From: Homoserinimonas aerilata
GTDB taxonomy: Bacteria; Actinomycetota; Actinomycetes; Actinomycetales; Microbacteriaceae
Length of the DNA stretch: 64,000 bases
Assembly: GCF_006716125.1 (NCBI RefSeq)
Contig: NZ_VFOM01000001.1
Coordinates: 496,001 to 560,000 of the forward strand
Direction of reading: 5' to 3'
This document shows, piece after piece, positions 42,435-53,121 of the stretch; positions within the stretch are counted from its first letter, which is position 1; each line of letters begins with the position of its first letter. Under the pieces are notes generated by a model. It ran no database searches. It saw only the letters and a program-made list of their open reading frames with translations, and was not told the origin of the DNA. The translations under genes and the position numbers were made by a program.

Positions 42435-42787
42435 TGCTTCGCATCGATCCGGCGTCGGCTGTGCCGCCGTTCGAGCAGTTGCGGGTGCAGCTGCTCGAGC
42501 AGGTGCAGTCGGGCCATCTTGCGGCCGGCGCAAAACTGCCGACCGTGCGCAAGTTGGCGGAGGACCTCGGGCTGGCTCCCGGTACCGTCGCGCGCACCTA
42601 CCGTGAGCTCGAGACCCTCGGCATCATCGAGACCCGCGGCCGGGCCGGAACCTTCGTTGCCGCGCAGGGTGACCCGGCTGAGCGCGGGGCGCAACAGGCC
42701 GCGCGCGACTACGTCGACCGCATCCGCAGCCTCGGCGTGGACTCGGATGCTGCACTCGAGTGGGTGCGTGCCGCGCTGCGCCCCTGA
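42431..42787 (+). CDS. GntR-family regulator, YtrA subfamily
   Basis: A 118-residue regulator with an N-terminal winged helix (PPFEQLRVQLLEQVQSG, KLPTVRKLAEDLGLAPGTV, RTYRELETLGIIETR) and a short helical tail with no large effector domain, which is the YtrA form. Such proteins usually repress their own operon. The ATG at 42431 overlaps the stop of the membrane gene. Confidence 0.88.
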   Translation: MMLRIDPASAVPPFEQLRVQLLEQVQSGHLAAGAKLPTVRKLAEDLGLAPGTVARTYRELETLGIIETRGRAGTFVAAQGDPAERGAQQAARDYVDRIRSLGVDSDAALEWVRAALRP

Positions 42788-42796
42788 CATCCGCGC

Positions 42797-42847
42797 CCGC
42801 CCCGCGATCGGATGTGCGCGCACGCGCAACTGCCGGGCTGCGCGTGC
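42797..42847. repeat. 25-bp repeat copy A followed by a hairpin
   Basis: Bases 42797-42821 (starting CCGCCCCGCGATCGGATG) are identical to 49575-49599. A 9-bp hairpin, GCACGCGCA (42820-42828) against TGCGCGTGC (42839-42847), overlaps its end and may terminate the YtrA operon. Confidence 0.8.
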
Positions 42848-42930
42848 CGTCTGCATCAACATTGGGGCCGTCGTGGTCAAGTGGTGGGGCTCTTTGCTTG
42901 GGAAGGTCGTCACGAACAAAGGAGTTGTCC

Positions 42931-44340
42931 GTGACGCTGATGCACCGTTCCGCGGTTTCGCTTGCCGCAGCCATCCGTGAGGGTGAGGTCTCCTCGGTCG
43001 AGCTCGTGACCGAAGCAATCCGCGCCACAGATGCGGCACAGGAGCTCAACGCGATCATCTGGCGCAACGATTTGGATGCGCTCGCGAGGGCTCGTGAGGT
43101 TGACGACGCGATCGCTCGGGGTGACGATGTCGGGCCGTTCGCGGGAGTGCCCATCCCGATCAAAGAGCTCACCATGGTGGCAGGTCAGCCGGCCACGCTC
43201 GGCTCGCTGGGCATCTCTGACGCGCCCCGCGAGCACAGCGAGATCATCGTCGAGCGACTTGTCGATGCGGGCTTCGTTCTGTTCGGTCGCAGCAATTCGC
43301 CGGAGGCCGGGCCGATGTCGGTCACCGAGAATCAGCGTTTCGGTATCACCCGCAACCCTTGGAACCCCGATTTTTCGCCTGCGGGGTCTTCGGGCGGCGC
43401 GGCGGTGGCGGTTGCGGCAGGAATCACGCCGGTAGCCCAGGCCACTGACGGTGGAGGCTCGATTCGCATGCCGGCGTCCGCTACCGGACTGCTTGGTCTG
43501 AAGCCGGCGCGAGGGCGAGTCCCTTCGTACGTGCCCACCTGGGAGCATTCGATCATCGATGGGGTCATCACCCGACACATGATCGACACGGCGGCAATTC
43601 TCGATGTCATCGCCGGTACTCACTCGTCTGCGCCGTACACGGCGCCAGAGCCCGAGCGGCCGTTTGCCGATGAGGTTGGGGCTGCGGGTCCTGCTCGTCG
43701 GATCGGGCTCATGCTGGAATCCCCGACCGGGCATGCCGTCGACCCGGAGTGTGTCGTTGCGGCAGAGAAACTTGCGGCGCAACTCGAGAAGCTCGGCCAC
43801 AGGGTGGAGACCGTTAACCCGACCCTGTTCAGCTTTGAGGCGATCACCGGGTTCCTCGACATCATCATCAACTCGTGGCTGTGGGCGAACCCGTACGACA
43901 ATCCCGAGCTTGCGGAGAAATACATCAGGGAGCGCCGCCACAAGGCGACCGAGTTTCATGCCGGGCAGTACGCGATCGCTGCGGCTCGCCTCTACGCGGA
44001 GTCCGCATCGATCACGGTGCAGTGGGGCCGCGATTTCGACCTGTTGTTGACTCCGACCATGGCGACGACACCACCGTTGGCCGGCACGGTGCTCGACGAG
44101 GCGAACCGTGATTTCTCGGGGCCGCGCGTGACCGAGAACCAGATGGTCGCATTCACTGCGTTCTGCAACATCGCGGGGCTGCCTGCCATATCGCTGCCCG
44201 TTCACACCTCGCAGCTCGGTCTGCCGGTCGGAGCGCAGCTGATCGGCCGCCCGTTCGGCGAGGCCGAGCTGATTCGTGTCGCCTCCTCCGTCGAGGAGTA
44301 CTTCGGGTGGACCACTCGGTTCCCTGATGGTTTTCAGTAG
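42931..44340 (+). CDS. Amidase-signature family hydrolase
   Basis: A 469-residue amidase with the Ser-cisSer-Lys triad: Lys78 (PIPIKELTM), the cis-Ser in AGSSGGAAVAVAAG (153-154) and nucleophile Ser177 (DGGGSIRMP). The family hydrolyses amide bonds of many small molecules; the substrate cannot be read from sequence. GTG 42931 follows AAAGGAG; ATG 42940 is an alternative. The ABC importer encoded next suggests it acts on the imported compound. Confidence 0.88.
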   Translation: MTLMHRSAVSLAAAIREGEVSSVELVTEAIRATDAAQELNAIIWRNDLDALARAREVDDAIARGDDVGPFAGVPIPIKELTMVAGQPATLGSLGISDAPREHSEIIVERLVDAGFVLFGRSNSPEAGPMSVTENQRFGITRNPWNPDFSPAGSSGGAAVAVAAGITPVAQATDGGGSIRMPASATGLLGLKPARGRVPSYVPTWEHSIIDGVITRHMIDTAAILDVIAGTHSSAPYTAPEPERPFADEVGAAGPARRIGLMLESPTGHAVDPECVVAAEKLAAQLEKLGHRVETVNPTLFSFEAITGFLDIIINSWLWANPYDNPELAEKYIRERRHKATEFHAGQYAIAAARLYAESASITVQWGRDFDLLLTPTMATTPPLAGTVLDEANRDFSGPRVTENQMVAFTAFCNIAGLPAISLPVHTSQLGLPVGAQLIGRPFGEAELIRVASSVEEYFGWTTRFPDGFQ

Positions 44341-44372
44341 CCCTTACCCAACCCAAGAGAAAGAAGAAGTCA

Positions 44373-45557
44373 ATGAAGACAACTGCTCTTCGTGGGGCGC
44401 CCCGCGCCCCGTGGCGGATCATCGCGCTTGCCGCAGCGGCCCTTCTGCTGGCCGGATGTACGGCGGGCGCCCCGACTGACCCGTCAGAGTCCGGCACCGC
44501 CGGGATCTCCACCGAGGTTCAGGCAGCCGTGGATGCCGCGTATGCCGGAACATCCGGCCCCCTTCCCGAAACGCCCACGGTGATCTCGCCCGATCACAAT
44601 GTGTGGGTCGTGTCGGCCTTCCAGCAGATCAGCGGGCTGGCAAAGATCGCATCCGAGGTTGAGAAGGGGGCGGATGTTCTCGGCTGGAAGTCGTCAGTGT
44701 GCGACGGCCAGAATGACCCGAACGTGTGGGCGACGTGTGTACGCCAGGCGACTGCAGCAGGCGCAGACACGATCATCCTCGCCGGGGTCGACTGCGCGCC
44801 TGTCGCCCAGGCTGTGACCGAGGCCAAAGAAGCCGGCGTCGTGATCGCGGGAATCTCGGCATTCGACTGCGACGACCCGACTCAGGGAGGTTCGGCGTCG
44901 CTGTTCGATGTTGAGCCCAGCTATAGCGAGGATTTCGCCACAACCGCTGATTTCTTCACCCGCCTGGGTGAGCTTCGGGCCGACTACATCATCTCGACGA
45001 CGAACGGTAACGCCAAGGTTCTCCATGTGGCGTTCCAAGGCGTTTCGATCGGGGACTACCTGGCGAAGGGCTTCGTCGATCAGCTTGCGAGCTGCTCCGG
45101 ATGCGAGATTGTCGAGACCGTGGCCGTCGGGCCGGCCGACGTGCCGAACCTCCGACAGATGTTCGAGACCGGGCTGCTCAAGTCGGCGAAGGCCAACGTG
45201 ATTGTCGCGGATCTCGACTTCATGCTCGCCCTCGGTGTGCAGCCTGCCCTCGAAGCGGCCGGAATCAGCAGTGACACCGTTGTTCTCGGCGGAGAGTGCA
45301 CCGTCGACACCATTGCGTTCATGCGCTCGGGTGGAGGCGCGAACTCGTGCATCGGCTTCTCGAACGGCCGCACCGCGTGGTCTCTCCTCGACGGGATCAA
45401 CCGGTTCCGCAATGGAGACGCCCCTGCGGTGTCGACGATTGGTTGGCAGCTCATGGATGCCACCAATCCCGAGGTCTGGCCGGCTGAGGGTGAGCCCTTT
45501 GAGGGCCCCATCGACTACAGCAAGGGCTACTCGGCCCTGTGGACTGCAGCGGGCTGA
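44373..45557 (+). CDS. Sugar-type ABC importer substrate-binding lipoprotein
   Basis: A 394-residue lipoprotein (lipobox LLAGC, Cys about 30) with a periplasmic-binding-protein type 1 fold, as in ribose and galactose importers. Visible elements are NVWVVSAFQQISGLAKIASE, TIILAGVDCAPVAQAV and VVIAGISAFDCDD. Its unusual number of Cys in the mature part (SVCDGQ, TCVRQ, VDCAP, SCSGCEIV, GGECTVD, SCIGFS) could form several disulfides. It lies 32 bases after the amidase. Confidence 0.85.
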   Translation: MKTTALRGAPRAPWRIIALAAAALLLAGCTAGAPTDPSESGTAGISTEVQAAVDAAYAGTSGPLPETPTVISPDHNVWVVSAFQQISGLAKIASEVEKGADVLGWKSSVCDGQNDPNVWATCVRQATAAGADTIILAGVDCAPVAQAVTEAKEAGVVIAGISAFDCDDPTQGGSASLFDVEPSYSEDFATTADFFTRLGELRADYIISTTNGNAKVLHVAFQGVSIGDYLAKGFVDQLASCSGCEIVETVAVGPADVPNLRQMFETGLLKSAKANVIVADLDFMLALGVQPALEAAGISSDTVVLGGECTVDTIAFMRSGGGANSCIGFSNGRTAWSLLDGINRFRNGDAPAVSTIGWQLMDATNPEVWPAEGEPFEGPIDYSKGYSALWTAAG

Positions 45558-45573
45558 CTGGGGTGTCTGACCA

Positions 45574-47103
45574 GTGACAACAACAACGGGGGGCCCGGAG
45601 CCTGTGCTCCGGGTCACCCGACTCTCCAAGACGTACAGCACGACCGTGGTGAATTCGGTTGACTGGCAGCTCGAGGCTGGGCGAGTCCATGCGCTCCTCG
45701 GCGGCAACGGTTCGGGCAAGTCGACACTTCTGAAGATGATCGCCGGGGTGGTGCCCGCCGATCCTGGCGGCGAGATCGAACTGCTCGGCCAGCGCTACGA
45801 CAGTGAGAAGTACGGGCCGCACGCCTCGCGTGCGCTTCGCTTCGTGCATCAGGATCTCGCCCTGGTCGACGACCTGTCGATCGCCGACAACTTCGGGCTT
45901 GCACGAGAGTTTCCACGCTCGCGGCTGGGGCGCATCGACGATCGTGCGCTCGTCACCCATGTCGCATCCGAGCTCGCCAAGCGCGGGCTTGACCTCGACC
46001 CTCGGCTTCCGGTCGCTTCACTGCGATCGGCAGACCGCACGCTTGTCGCCATCGCCCGGGCTCTCGACGGAATCGGTGACGGCCCGACCACCCTCGTGCT
46101 CGACGAACCGACAGCGAGCCTGCCGATCGATGAGGTGGTGCGGCTGTTCGATTCGATTCGTGCACTGCGTGACGGCGGGCACAGTGTCGTCTTTGTCAGC
46201 CACCGGCTGTCGGAGGTTGCTGAGATTGCCGACGATGTCACGATCCTCCGTGACGGCAGGGTTGTGGGTCGCGGGCCGATCGCCGAGTTCAGCGAATCCC
46301 GCATCGTCGAACTGATCGCGGGGCATGTTCGCGGGGAGCGCACAACGCACCTTGGTCACGCGCGCAACGATGGGCACGCAGCTCTCGTGGCCACAGACAT
46401 TCTCGCCGGCCCGCTGAAGGGCGTCGATATTACGGTGCGATCCGGCGAGATCGTCGGACTTGCCGGGCTGGTCGGCTCGGGGCGCTCCTCTCTGCTTCGA
46501 GCGATCTTCGGCGATCTCGACGGCGCCGGCGCAATCGCTGTGGATGGCGTGCCCACCAGCATTCGATCGACCGGTGACGCGGTGCGCGCCCGCATCGCCC
46601 TCGTGCCAGAAGATCGCCAACGGGACGCCGCGTTTCTCGACCGCCCCGTATGGGAGAACCTGAGCGCTGCGGTGCTCACGCGCTACCGCCGATGGGGTCG
46701 CCTCTCAGCGCGGCAGGAGCGCAGTGACGCCCCGGCGATCATGCACGAGTACCGGGTGCGAGCTCCATCGCCAGCCATATCGCTCGCGGCACTCTCGGGC
46801 GGCAACCAGCAGAAAGTCATCGTCGCCCGGTGGATGAGCGCCGACCCCAGAGTGCTGCTGCTGGATGAACCCACCCAGGGCGTCGACGCTGTCGCCCGTG
46901 ACGAGATCCATGAGTTGGTGCGCGCCGCCGCCCGGCGGGGCACCGCCGTTGTCGTGGTGTCGAGCGACCTGGATGAGCTCGAAGAGTTGAGCGATCGAGT
47001 GCTCGTGCTCGTCGACGGGCGCATCGCCCGCGAACTCACCGGCAGCGACGTCAACCGCGGCCTGATCACCACAGCCATGCACGAAACAGGAGTCCCATCG
47101 TGA
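45574..47103 (+). CDS. Sugar-type ABC importer ATPase (RbsA/MglA-like, duplicated)
   Basis: 509 residues with two ABC domains. Domain 1: Walker A LLGGNGSGKST, Walker B LVLDEPTASLP, and an altered signature (ASLRSADRTLVAIARAL in place of LSGGQ). Domain 2: degenerate Walker A GLVGSGRSSLL, intact signature LSGGNQQKVIVARW and LLLDEPTQGVD. This split degeneracy is normal for RbsA-type proteins. GTG 45574; its stop overlaps the permease start. Confidence 0.92.
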   Translation: MTTTTGGPEPVLRVTRLSKTYSTTVVNSVDWQLEAGRVHALLGGNGSGKSTLLKMIAGVVPADPGGEIELLGQRYDSEKYGPHASRALRFVHQDLALVDDLSIADNFGLAREFPRSRLGRIDDRALVTHVASELAKRGLDLDPRLPVASLRSADRTLVAIARALDGIGDGPTTLVLDEPTASLPIDEVVRLFDSIRALRDGGHSVVFVSHRLSEVAEIADDVTILRDGRVVGRGPIAEFSESRIVELIAGHVRGERTTHLGHARNDGHAALVATDILAGPLKGVDITVRSGEIVGLAGLVGSGRSSLLRAIFGDLDGAGAIAVDGVPTSIRSTGDAVRARIALVPEDRQRDAAFLDRPVWENLSAAVLTRYRRWGRLSARQERSDAPAIMHEYRVRAPSPAISLAALSGGNQQKVIVARWMSADPRVLLLDEPTQGVDAVARDEIHELVRAAARRGTAVVVVSSDLDELEELSDRVLVLVDGRIARELTGSDVNRGLITTAMHETGVPS

Positions 47104-48101
47104 AGTCGTCCGAATCTGCCCTCGCGCGCCAGCCCCTCGCGTGGCGTTCGATCATCGAACGCTATGCGCTCCTCGCGCTCGTCATCGCAGAATTTCTGGT
47201 GTTTGCTCTCAACCCGGTCTCTGGCGACATCTTCGTCAGCGCTCTCAACCTGCGCACCCTCATAGCGAACCAGGGCGTTGCGCTCATGATCGCGGTCGCA
47301 CTCGTGTTCCCGCTCGCTGCAGGAATCTTTGACTTCTCTGTTGGTGCCGTAGCCGCGTCGTCATCCGTCGTCGCTGGCGCTGCGATCGTGAACTTCGGGC
47401 TCCCGGTGCCCGTGGCGGTCGCGCTCGGTGTTGTGTTCGGCAGCATCGTCGGGTGCCTGCTCGGGCTGATGATCGCCTACGGCGGTGTGAACCCATTCAT
47501 CGCGACGCTCGGCGTGGCAACCCTGATCGGCGGCGGGATTTTCGCTTACACCGGCGGGTTGCGCATCACAGGCATCCCGCCTGAGTGGACGGATCTGGGA
47601 TCGCGTGACTGGTTCGGCATCCCACGCATCGTCATCGTGGCGGGTGTCATCGCGTTCGTCGCCTGGTGGCTTCTCTCGCAGACGGTCTTCGGTCGTCGCC
47701 TGTTCGCCATCGGGTCTAACGCGCGCGCAACGCAGCTTCTCGGGGCCGACGTCAAGCGCATCCAGTTGCTCGCATTCGTGGCCTCGGGCACGCTCGCCGG
47801 AATCGGCGGGGTTCTCCTGCTGGCGCGCAACGGCGGCGCCACCTCAGACAACGGAATGATGATGCTGTTCCCCGCGCTCACAGCAGTGCTGCTCAGCACC
47901 ATCGTCATCGACATCGGGCGCCCCTCGGTGCCGGGGGTTGTCATCGCGATCCTGTTCATCGCCATCACGGTGAGCGGCCTGACGCTCATCGGAACGCCGT
48001 CGTGGGTCAACCAGATGTTCAATGGCGCCGCCCTGCTCATCGCTGTGGGGGTGGCCCGGCTGGCCAAGCAGCGCACAGGCACGGCTCCCCGCCGTGCCTG
48101 A
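47100..48101 (+). CDS. Sugar-type ABC importer permease (RbsC-like)
   Basis: A 333-residue permease with about ten helices and the family motif GGVNPFIATLGVATL followed by NARATQLLGADVKRIQLLAF. It forms the channel with the binding protein and ATPase encoded upstream. GTG 47100 overlaps the ATPase stop (GTGA). Confidence 0.9.
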   Translation: MKSSESALARQPLAWRSIIERYALLALVIAEFLVFALNPVSGDIFVSALNLRTLIANQGVALMIAVALVFPLAAGIFDFSVGAVAASSSVVAGAAIVNFGLPVPVAVALGVVFGSIVGCLLGLMIAYGGVNPFIATLGVATLIGGGIFAYTGGLRITGIPPEWTDLGSRDWFGIPRIVIVAGVIAFVAWWLLSQTVFGRRLFAIGSNARATQLLGADVKRIQLLAFVASGTLAGIGGVLLLARNGGATSDNGMMMLFPALTAVLLSTIVIDIGRPSVPGVVIAILFIAITVSGLTLIGTPSWVNQMFNGAALLIAVGVARLAKQRTGTAPRRA

Positions 48102-48135
48102 ACTCGGGCAGGATGGGCACAGAGACAGGGGTTCG

Positions 48136-49119
48136 ATGGAGAAGTCGGTAGAGATGCGCGGGGCAGAACACGAGATGCTGCTCTACGGGTGGCTCGAGAC
48201 CGAAAGTCTGGGCGAGGACCGCCCGCAGCACACCTCGGATGCTGTGGTCGTGCGCACAGACGGAGCCAACCCCCGCGTCACCCGGCATTTTCGCATCGGC
48301 ACCCTCGACGTTGCCCACATTTCTGGCGATCGTGTCGATGTCGAACCGTTGCTGACGGCACGCCGGTGGAAGGGGGTCGTGCTCGGTTTTGTCACGGCAG
48401 GGCATCTGTCGGTGAGCCAGGGTGAGCAGACCGTGCAGCTCGGGGTGGGCGACTTCGTGTTCTATACCCCTGCGCAGCGCTACAGAATCACTTCTCCCGG
48501 GTATCACGAGTACCTTGTTGTGCGCATCCCGATCGCCTCGATTGCCCTGCGCTACAGCGCGTTCTCTGATGTGGTTGCCACCGATCTTTCGCGTCTTCCG
48601 TCTGCCGCGGTGCTTCGCGGCATTCTTGCGGGCCTGAGCCGACCAGATTCTGTTCCGTCGCTTGCGGCGAGCGTGCACGTCGGCGACGCCGTGCTTGCTG
48701 CCGCTCACGCCGTGATCGCCGATGCTAGGCCCGCCGGCTCAGCCGAATCGATATCGCTGTTCACGACCTTCGTGCTCTGGATCGAAGACAACCTCGCCGA
48801 CCCTGATCTCTCTGCCGACCGCATTGCCGCTGTGCACTTCTTGTCCACTCGCTACGTTCGACGCATTTTTGCCGCCAACGGCACCACGATCACCGCGATG
48901 GTGCGACAGCGACGACTTGAGCGTGTGCGCGACGAACTTCTTGACCCGCGCATGGCTCGGCACTCGATCAGCTCAGTCGCCGAGCGCTGGGGGCTCGCCG
49001 ACCCTGCGTCATTCAGCCGGGCGTTCCGCCGCCAATTCGGATCATCCCCTAGACAGTATCGAGCGCTGCACCTGCATCAGGGCCAGCCTGGTGCGACAGA
49101 TGAGGAGGCGGCATCGTGA
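48136..49119 (+). CDS. AraC-family transcription regulator
   Basis: 327 residues: an N-terminal cupin-like sensing domain (about 60-150, GVGDFVFYTPAQRYRI) and a C-terminal AraC double helix-turn-helix (about 220-315: SADRIAAVHFLSTRYVRRIF and SVAERWGLADPASFSRAF). It probably activates the amidase/ABC operon when the substrate is present (inference from position). ATG 48136, 34 bases after the permease. Confidence 0.88.
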   Translation: MEKSVEMRGAEHEMLLYGWLETESLGEDRPQHTSDAVVVRTDGANPRVTRHFRIGTLDVAHISGDRVDVEPLLTARRWKGVVLGFVTAGHLSVSQGEQTVQLGVGDFVFYTPAQRYRITSPGYHEYLVVRIPIASIALRYSAFSDVVATDLSRLPSAAVLRGILAGLSRPDSVPSLAASVHVGDAVLAAAHAVIADARPAGSAESISLFTTFVLWIEDNLADPDLSADRIAAVHFLSTRYVRRIFAANGTTITAMVRQRRLERVRDELLDPRMARHSISSVAERWGLADPASFSRAFRRQFGSSPRQYRALHLHQGQPGATDEEAAS

Positions 49120-49565
49120 CATCGAACCCGCGCCTGGGTCTTGAGCTGATCGCGAGGATCCGTGTGGACATCACAGAACCGATCGAGGCGGGGGAGGTGA
49201 TCGGTGGCCACCGTCGGATCATCCCCATCAGCGGCGGGGTGGCGTCGGGGCCGCGGATCACCGGGGATGTGCTCCCGCTCGGCGCCGACTGGAACCTTCG
49301 CGCGCACGATGGACGCGAGACGGCCAGTGCCCGCTACGTTGTGCGCACGACCGATGGAGCCCTGCTGAGCATCTACAACGAGGGCGTCTTGTGTGGTGTC
49401 GGCGGTTCCTTCTCCGGCATCACCCGGCCGCAGATCGAAGCGCCCGACGGGGACTACGCCTGGCTCAACGACGCCGTCTTGTCTGGAACGCTCAGCATTG
49501 TCACTGCGGATGGCGCAGTCACCGGTGTCGCGCTCGAGTTCTGGCAGGCGGTCGTCGCGCAGTAG
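49116..49565 (+). CDS. DUF3237 family protein
   Basis: A 149-residue beta-rich protein of the DUF3237 family: ISGGVASGPRITGDVLPLG, DWNLRAHDGRE and SARYVVRTTDGALLSIYNEG are typical. No enzyme activity is proven for this family; members occur next to catabolic genes for aromatic or amide compounds. GTG 49116 overlaps the AraC stop, making it part of the same transcript. Confidence 0.85.
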   Translation: MTSNPRLGLELIARIRVDITEPIEAGEVIGGHRRIIPISGGVASGPRITGDVLPLGADWNLRAHDGRETASARYVVRTTDGALLSIYNEGVLCGVGGSFSGITRPQIEAPDGDYAWLNDAVLSGTLSIVTADGAVTGVALEFWQAVVAQ

Positions 49566-49574
49566 ACGTGCACA

Positions 49575-49657
49575 CCGCCCCGCGATCGGATGTGCGCGCC
49601 CGCTCGGGACGTGCGTGCCCGCTCGAGCAGGCACTCACGTCCCGAGCGGGCGCGCAC
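49575..49657. repeat. 25-bp repeat copy B with a 22-bp hairpin
   Basis: Bases 49575-49599 are identical to 42797-42821 and in the same orientation. A perfect 22-bp stem (49592-49613, starting GTGCGCGCCCGC, against 49636-49657) encloses a 22-base loop that can itself fold (GTGCC/GGCAC). Placed between the convergent DUF3237 and aceA genes, it probably ends both transcripts. Confidence 0.85.
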
Positions 49658-49687
49658 GCCGCGAAACAGGGTTCGGAGGGGTGGGCC

Positions 49688-51280
49688 TCAGAACTGGTTC
49701 ATCGTGTTGTCCTTGCCGCCGGCCTTGAGGGCGGCGTCGCCCGCGAAGTACTCCTTGTGGTTGTCGCCGATATCGGAGCCGGCCATGTTCTGGTGCTTGA
49801 CGGTGGCGATGCCTTCACGGATCTCGCGACGCTGCACGCCCTTCACGTAGGCGAGCATGCCCTCCTCGGCGAAGTAGTCCTTCGCCAGATCATCCGTCGA
49901 CAGCGCGGCCGTGTGGTAGGTGGGCAGGGTGATGAGGTGGTGGAAGATTCCCGCCTCGGCAGAGCTGTCGCGCTGGAAGGTGCGGATCTTCTCGTCGGCG
50001 AGACGCCCGAGCTCGGTGTCGTCGTATTCGACGCTCATGAGCTTTGTGCGGTCGTAGGCCGAGACATCCGACCCCTCAGCCAGCAGGATGTCGTAGGCCT
50101 GCTGCCTGAAATTCTGGGTCCAGTTGAACGACGGGCTGTTGTTGTAGACGAGCTTCGCGTTCGGGATGACCTCGCGAACCCGGTTCATCATGCCCGCGAT
50201 CTGGCCGATGTGCGGCTTCTCGGTCTCGATCCACAGCAGGTCGGCGCCGTTCTGCAGCGAGGTGATGCTGTCGAGCACGCAGCGGTCCTCGCCCGTGCCC
50301 TGGCGGAACCGGTACAGGTTGCTGGCGAGACGCTTGGGGCGCACCAGCTTGCCGTCGCGCTTGATGACGACGTCGCCGTTGCCCAGAGCACCCTCGGTGA
50401 TCTCCTCCACATCGAGGAAGGAGTTGTACTGGTCGCCGAGGTCGCCGGGCGTCTGGCTGACCGCGATCTTCTGGGTGAGGCCGGCGCCGAGCGAGTCGGT
50501 GCGCGAGACGATGACGCCGTTGTCGATGCCGAGTTCAAGGAACGCGTAACGCACCGCGTTCAGCTTGGCGATGAAATCCTCGTGGGGCACCGTCACCTTG
50601 CCGTCCTGATGGCCGCACTGCTTCTCATCCGACACCTGGTTCTCGATCTGGATGGCGCACGCGCCCGCCTCGATCATCTTCTTCGCCAGCAGGTATGTGG
50701 CCTCGGGGTTGCCGAAGCCGGCGTCGATGTCGGCGATGATCGGCACGACGTGCGTCTCAAAGTTGTCGATCTGGTTCTGGATGAGCTCGACGGATGTTTC
50801 GTCGCCGGCGAGGCGCGCCGCATCCAGCCGCGTGAAGAGCAGGTCGAGTTCGCGGGCGTCGGCCTGCCGCAGGAACGTGTAGAGCTCCTGGATCAGCGCG
50901 GGCACGACCGTCTTCTCGTGCATCGACTGGTCGGGCAGCGGCCCGAACTCGGAGCGCAGCGCGGCGACCATCCAGCCGGAGAGGTAGAGGTAGCGCTTGT
51001 TGGTCGTCTTGAGATGCTTCTTGATGGAGATGAGCTTCTGCTGGCCGATGAAGCCGTGCCACACGCCGAGCGACTGCGTGTAGACCGAGGAATCCGCGTC
51101 GTATTCGGCCATGTCGCGCCGCATGATGTCGGCGGTGTACTGAGCGATCTCCAGGCCGGTCCTGAACCGGTTCTGGGTGCGCATCCGGGCGACGGATTCG
51201 GGATTGATCGCATCCCAGCTGCTGCCGAACTGCTGTTTCAGGGTTTCGATGGCGTCGATGTCGTTGCTGTAGGTGGTCAT
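49688..51280 (-). CDS. aceA: Isocitrate lyase (long, Pseudomonas-type)
   Basis: 530 residues. It cleaves isocitrate to succinate and glyoxylate, the first step of the glyoxylate shunt. The catalytic loop reads EKQCGHQDGK (Cys222) where most lyases have KKCGH; the length near 530 and KQCGHQ agree with the subfamily seen in pseudomonads rather than the usual ~430-residue actinobacterial enzyme. Other active-site segments are ADIDAGFGNP and NNSPSFNW. ATG 51280, 36 bases after aceB, in an aceB-aceA operon. Confidence 0.94.
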   Translation of the reverse strand: MTTYSNDIDAIETLKQQFGSSWDAINPESVARMRTQNRFRTGLEIAQYTADIMRRDMAEYDADSSVYTQSLGVWHGFIGQQKLISIKKHLKTTNKRYLYLSGWMVAALRSEFGPLPDQSMHEKTVVPALIQELYTFLRQADARELDLLFTRLDAARLAGDETSVELIQNQIDNFETHVVPIIADIDAGFGNPEATYLLAKKMIEAGACAIQIENQVSDEKQCGHQDGKVTVPHEDFIAKLNAVRYAFLELGIDNGVIVSRTDSLGAGLTQKIAVSQTPGDLGDQYNSFLDVEEITEGALGNGDVVIKRDGKLVRPKRLASNLYRFRQGTGEDRCVLDSITSLQNGADLLWIETEKPHIGQIAGMMNRVREVIPNAKLVYNNSPSFNWTQNFRQQAYDILLAEGSDVSAYDRTKLMSVEYDDTELGRLADEKIRTFQRDSSAEAGIFHHLITLPTYHTAALSTDDLAKDYFAEEGMLAYVKGVQRREIREGIATVKHQNMAGSDIGDNHKEYFAGDAALKAGGKDNTMNQF

Positions 51281-51316
51281 TGTTCTGAGTCCTTTACGAA
51301 GGTCGGGTGGTCGGGT

Positions 51317-52933
<1,617 letters not shown>

Positions 52934-52990
52934 GGTGTCGCCTTTCTTCTGGTCGTTCTCCGGTGAATCGGATGCGTGGAACCCACTCTC

Positions 52991-53022
52991 TTGCAACTTC
53001 GGCGGCTCTTCAGTGGCAAAGT
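52991..53022. promoter_or_regulatory. Possible RamB sites between aceB and ramB
   Basis: TTGCAACTT (52991-52999) and TGGCAAAGT (53014-53022) each resemble half of the corynebacterial RamB box (core GCAAAGT or ACTTTGC). They lie about 60-90 bases before aceB and about 45-70 before the earliest ramB start. The match is partial. Confidence 0.45.
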
Positions 53023-53121
53023 GGGCAGAAGTTTTCTGATTCTTCTGTTGTTCAGAAGAAGCGGATGTGCAAGCCTGTCGGGATGACCCCGCACCTGCCT
53101 GCCGCGACCGACGATGAAGAC

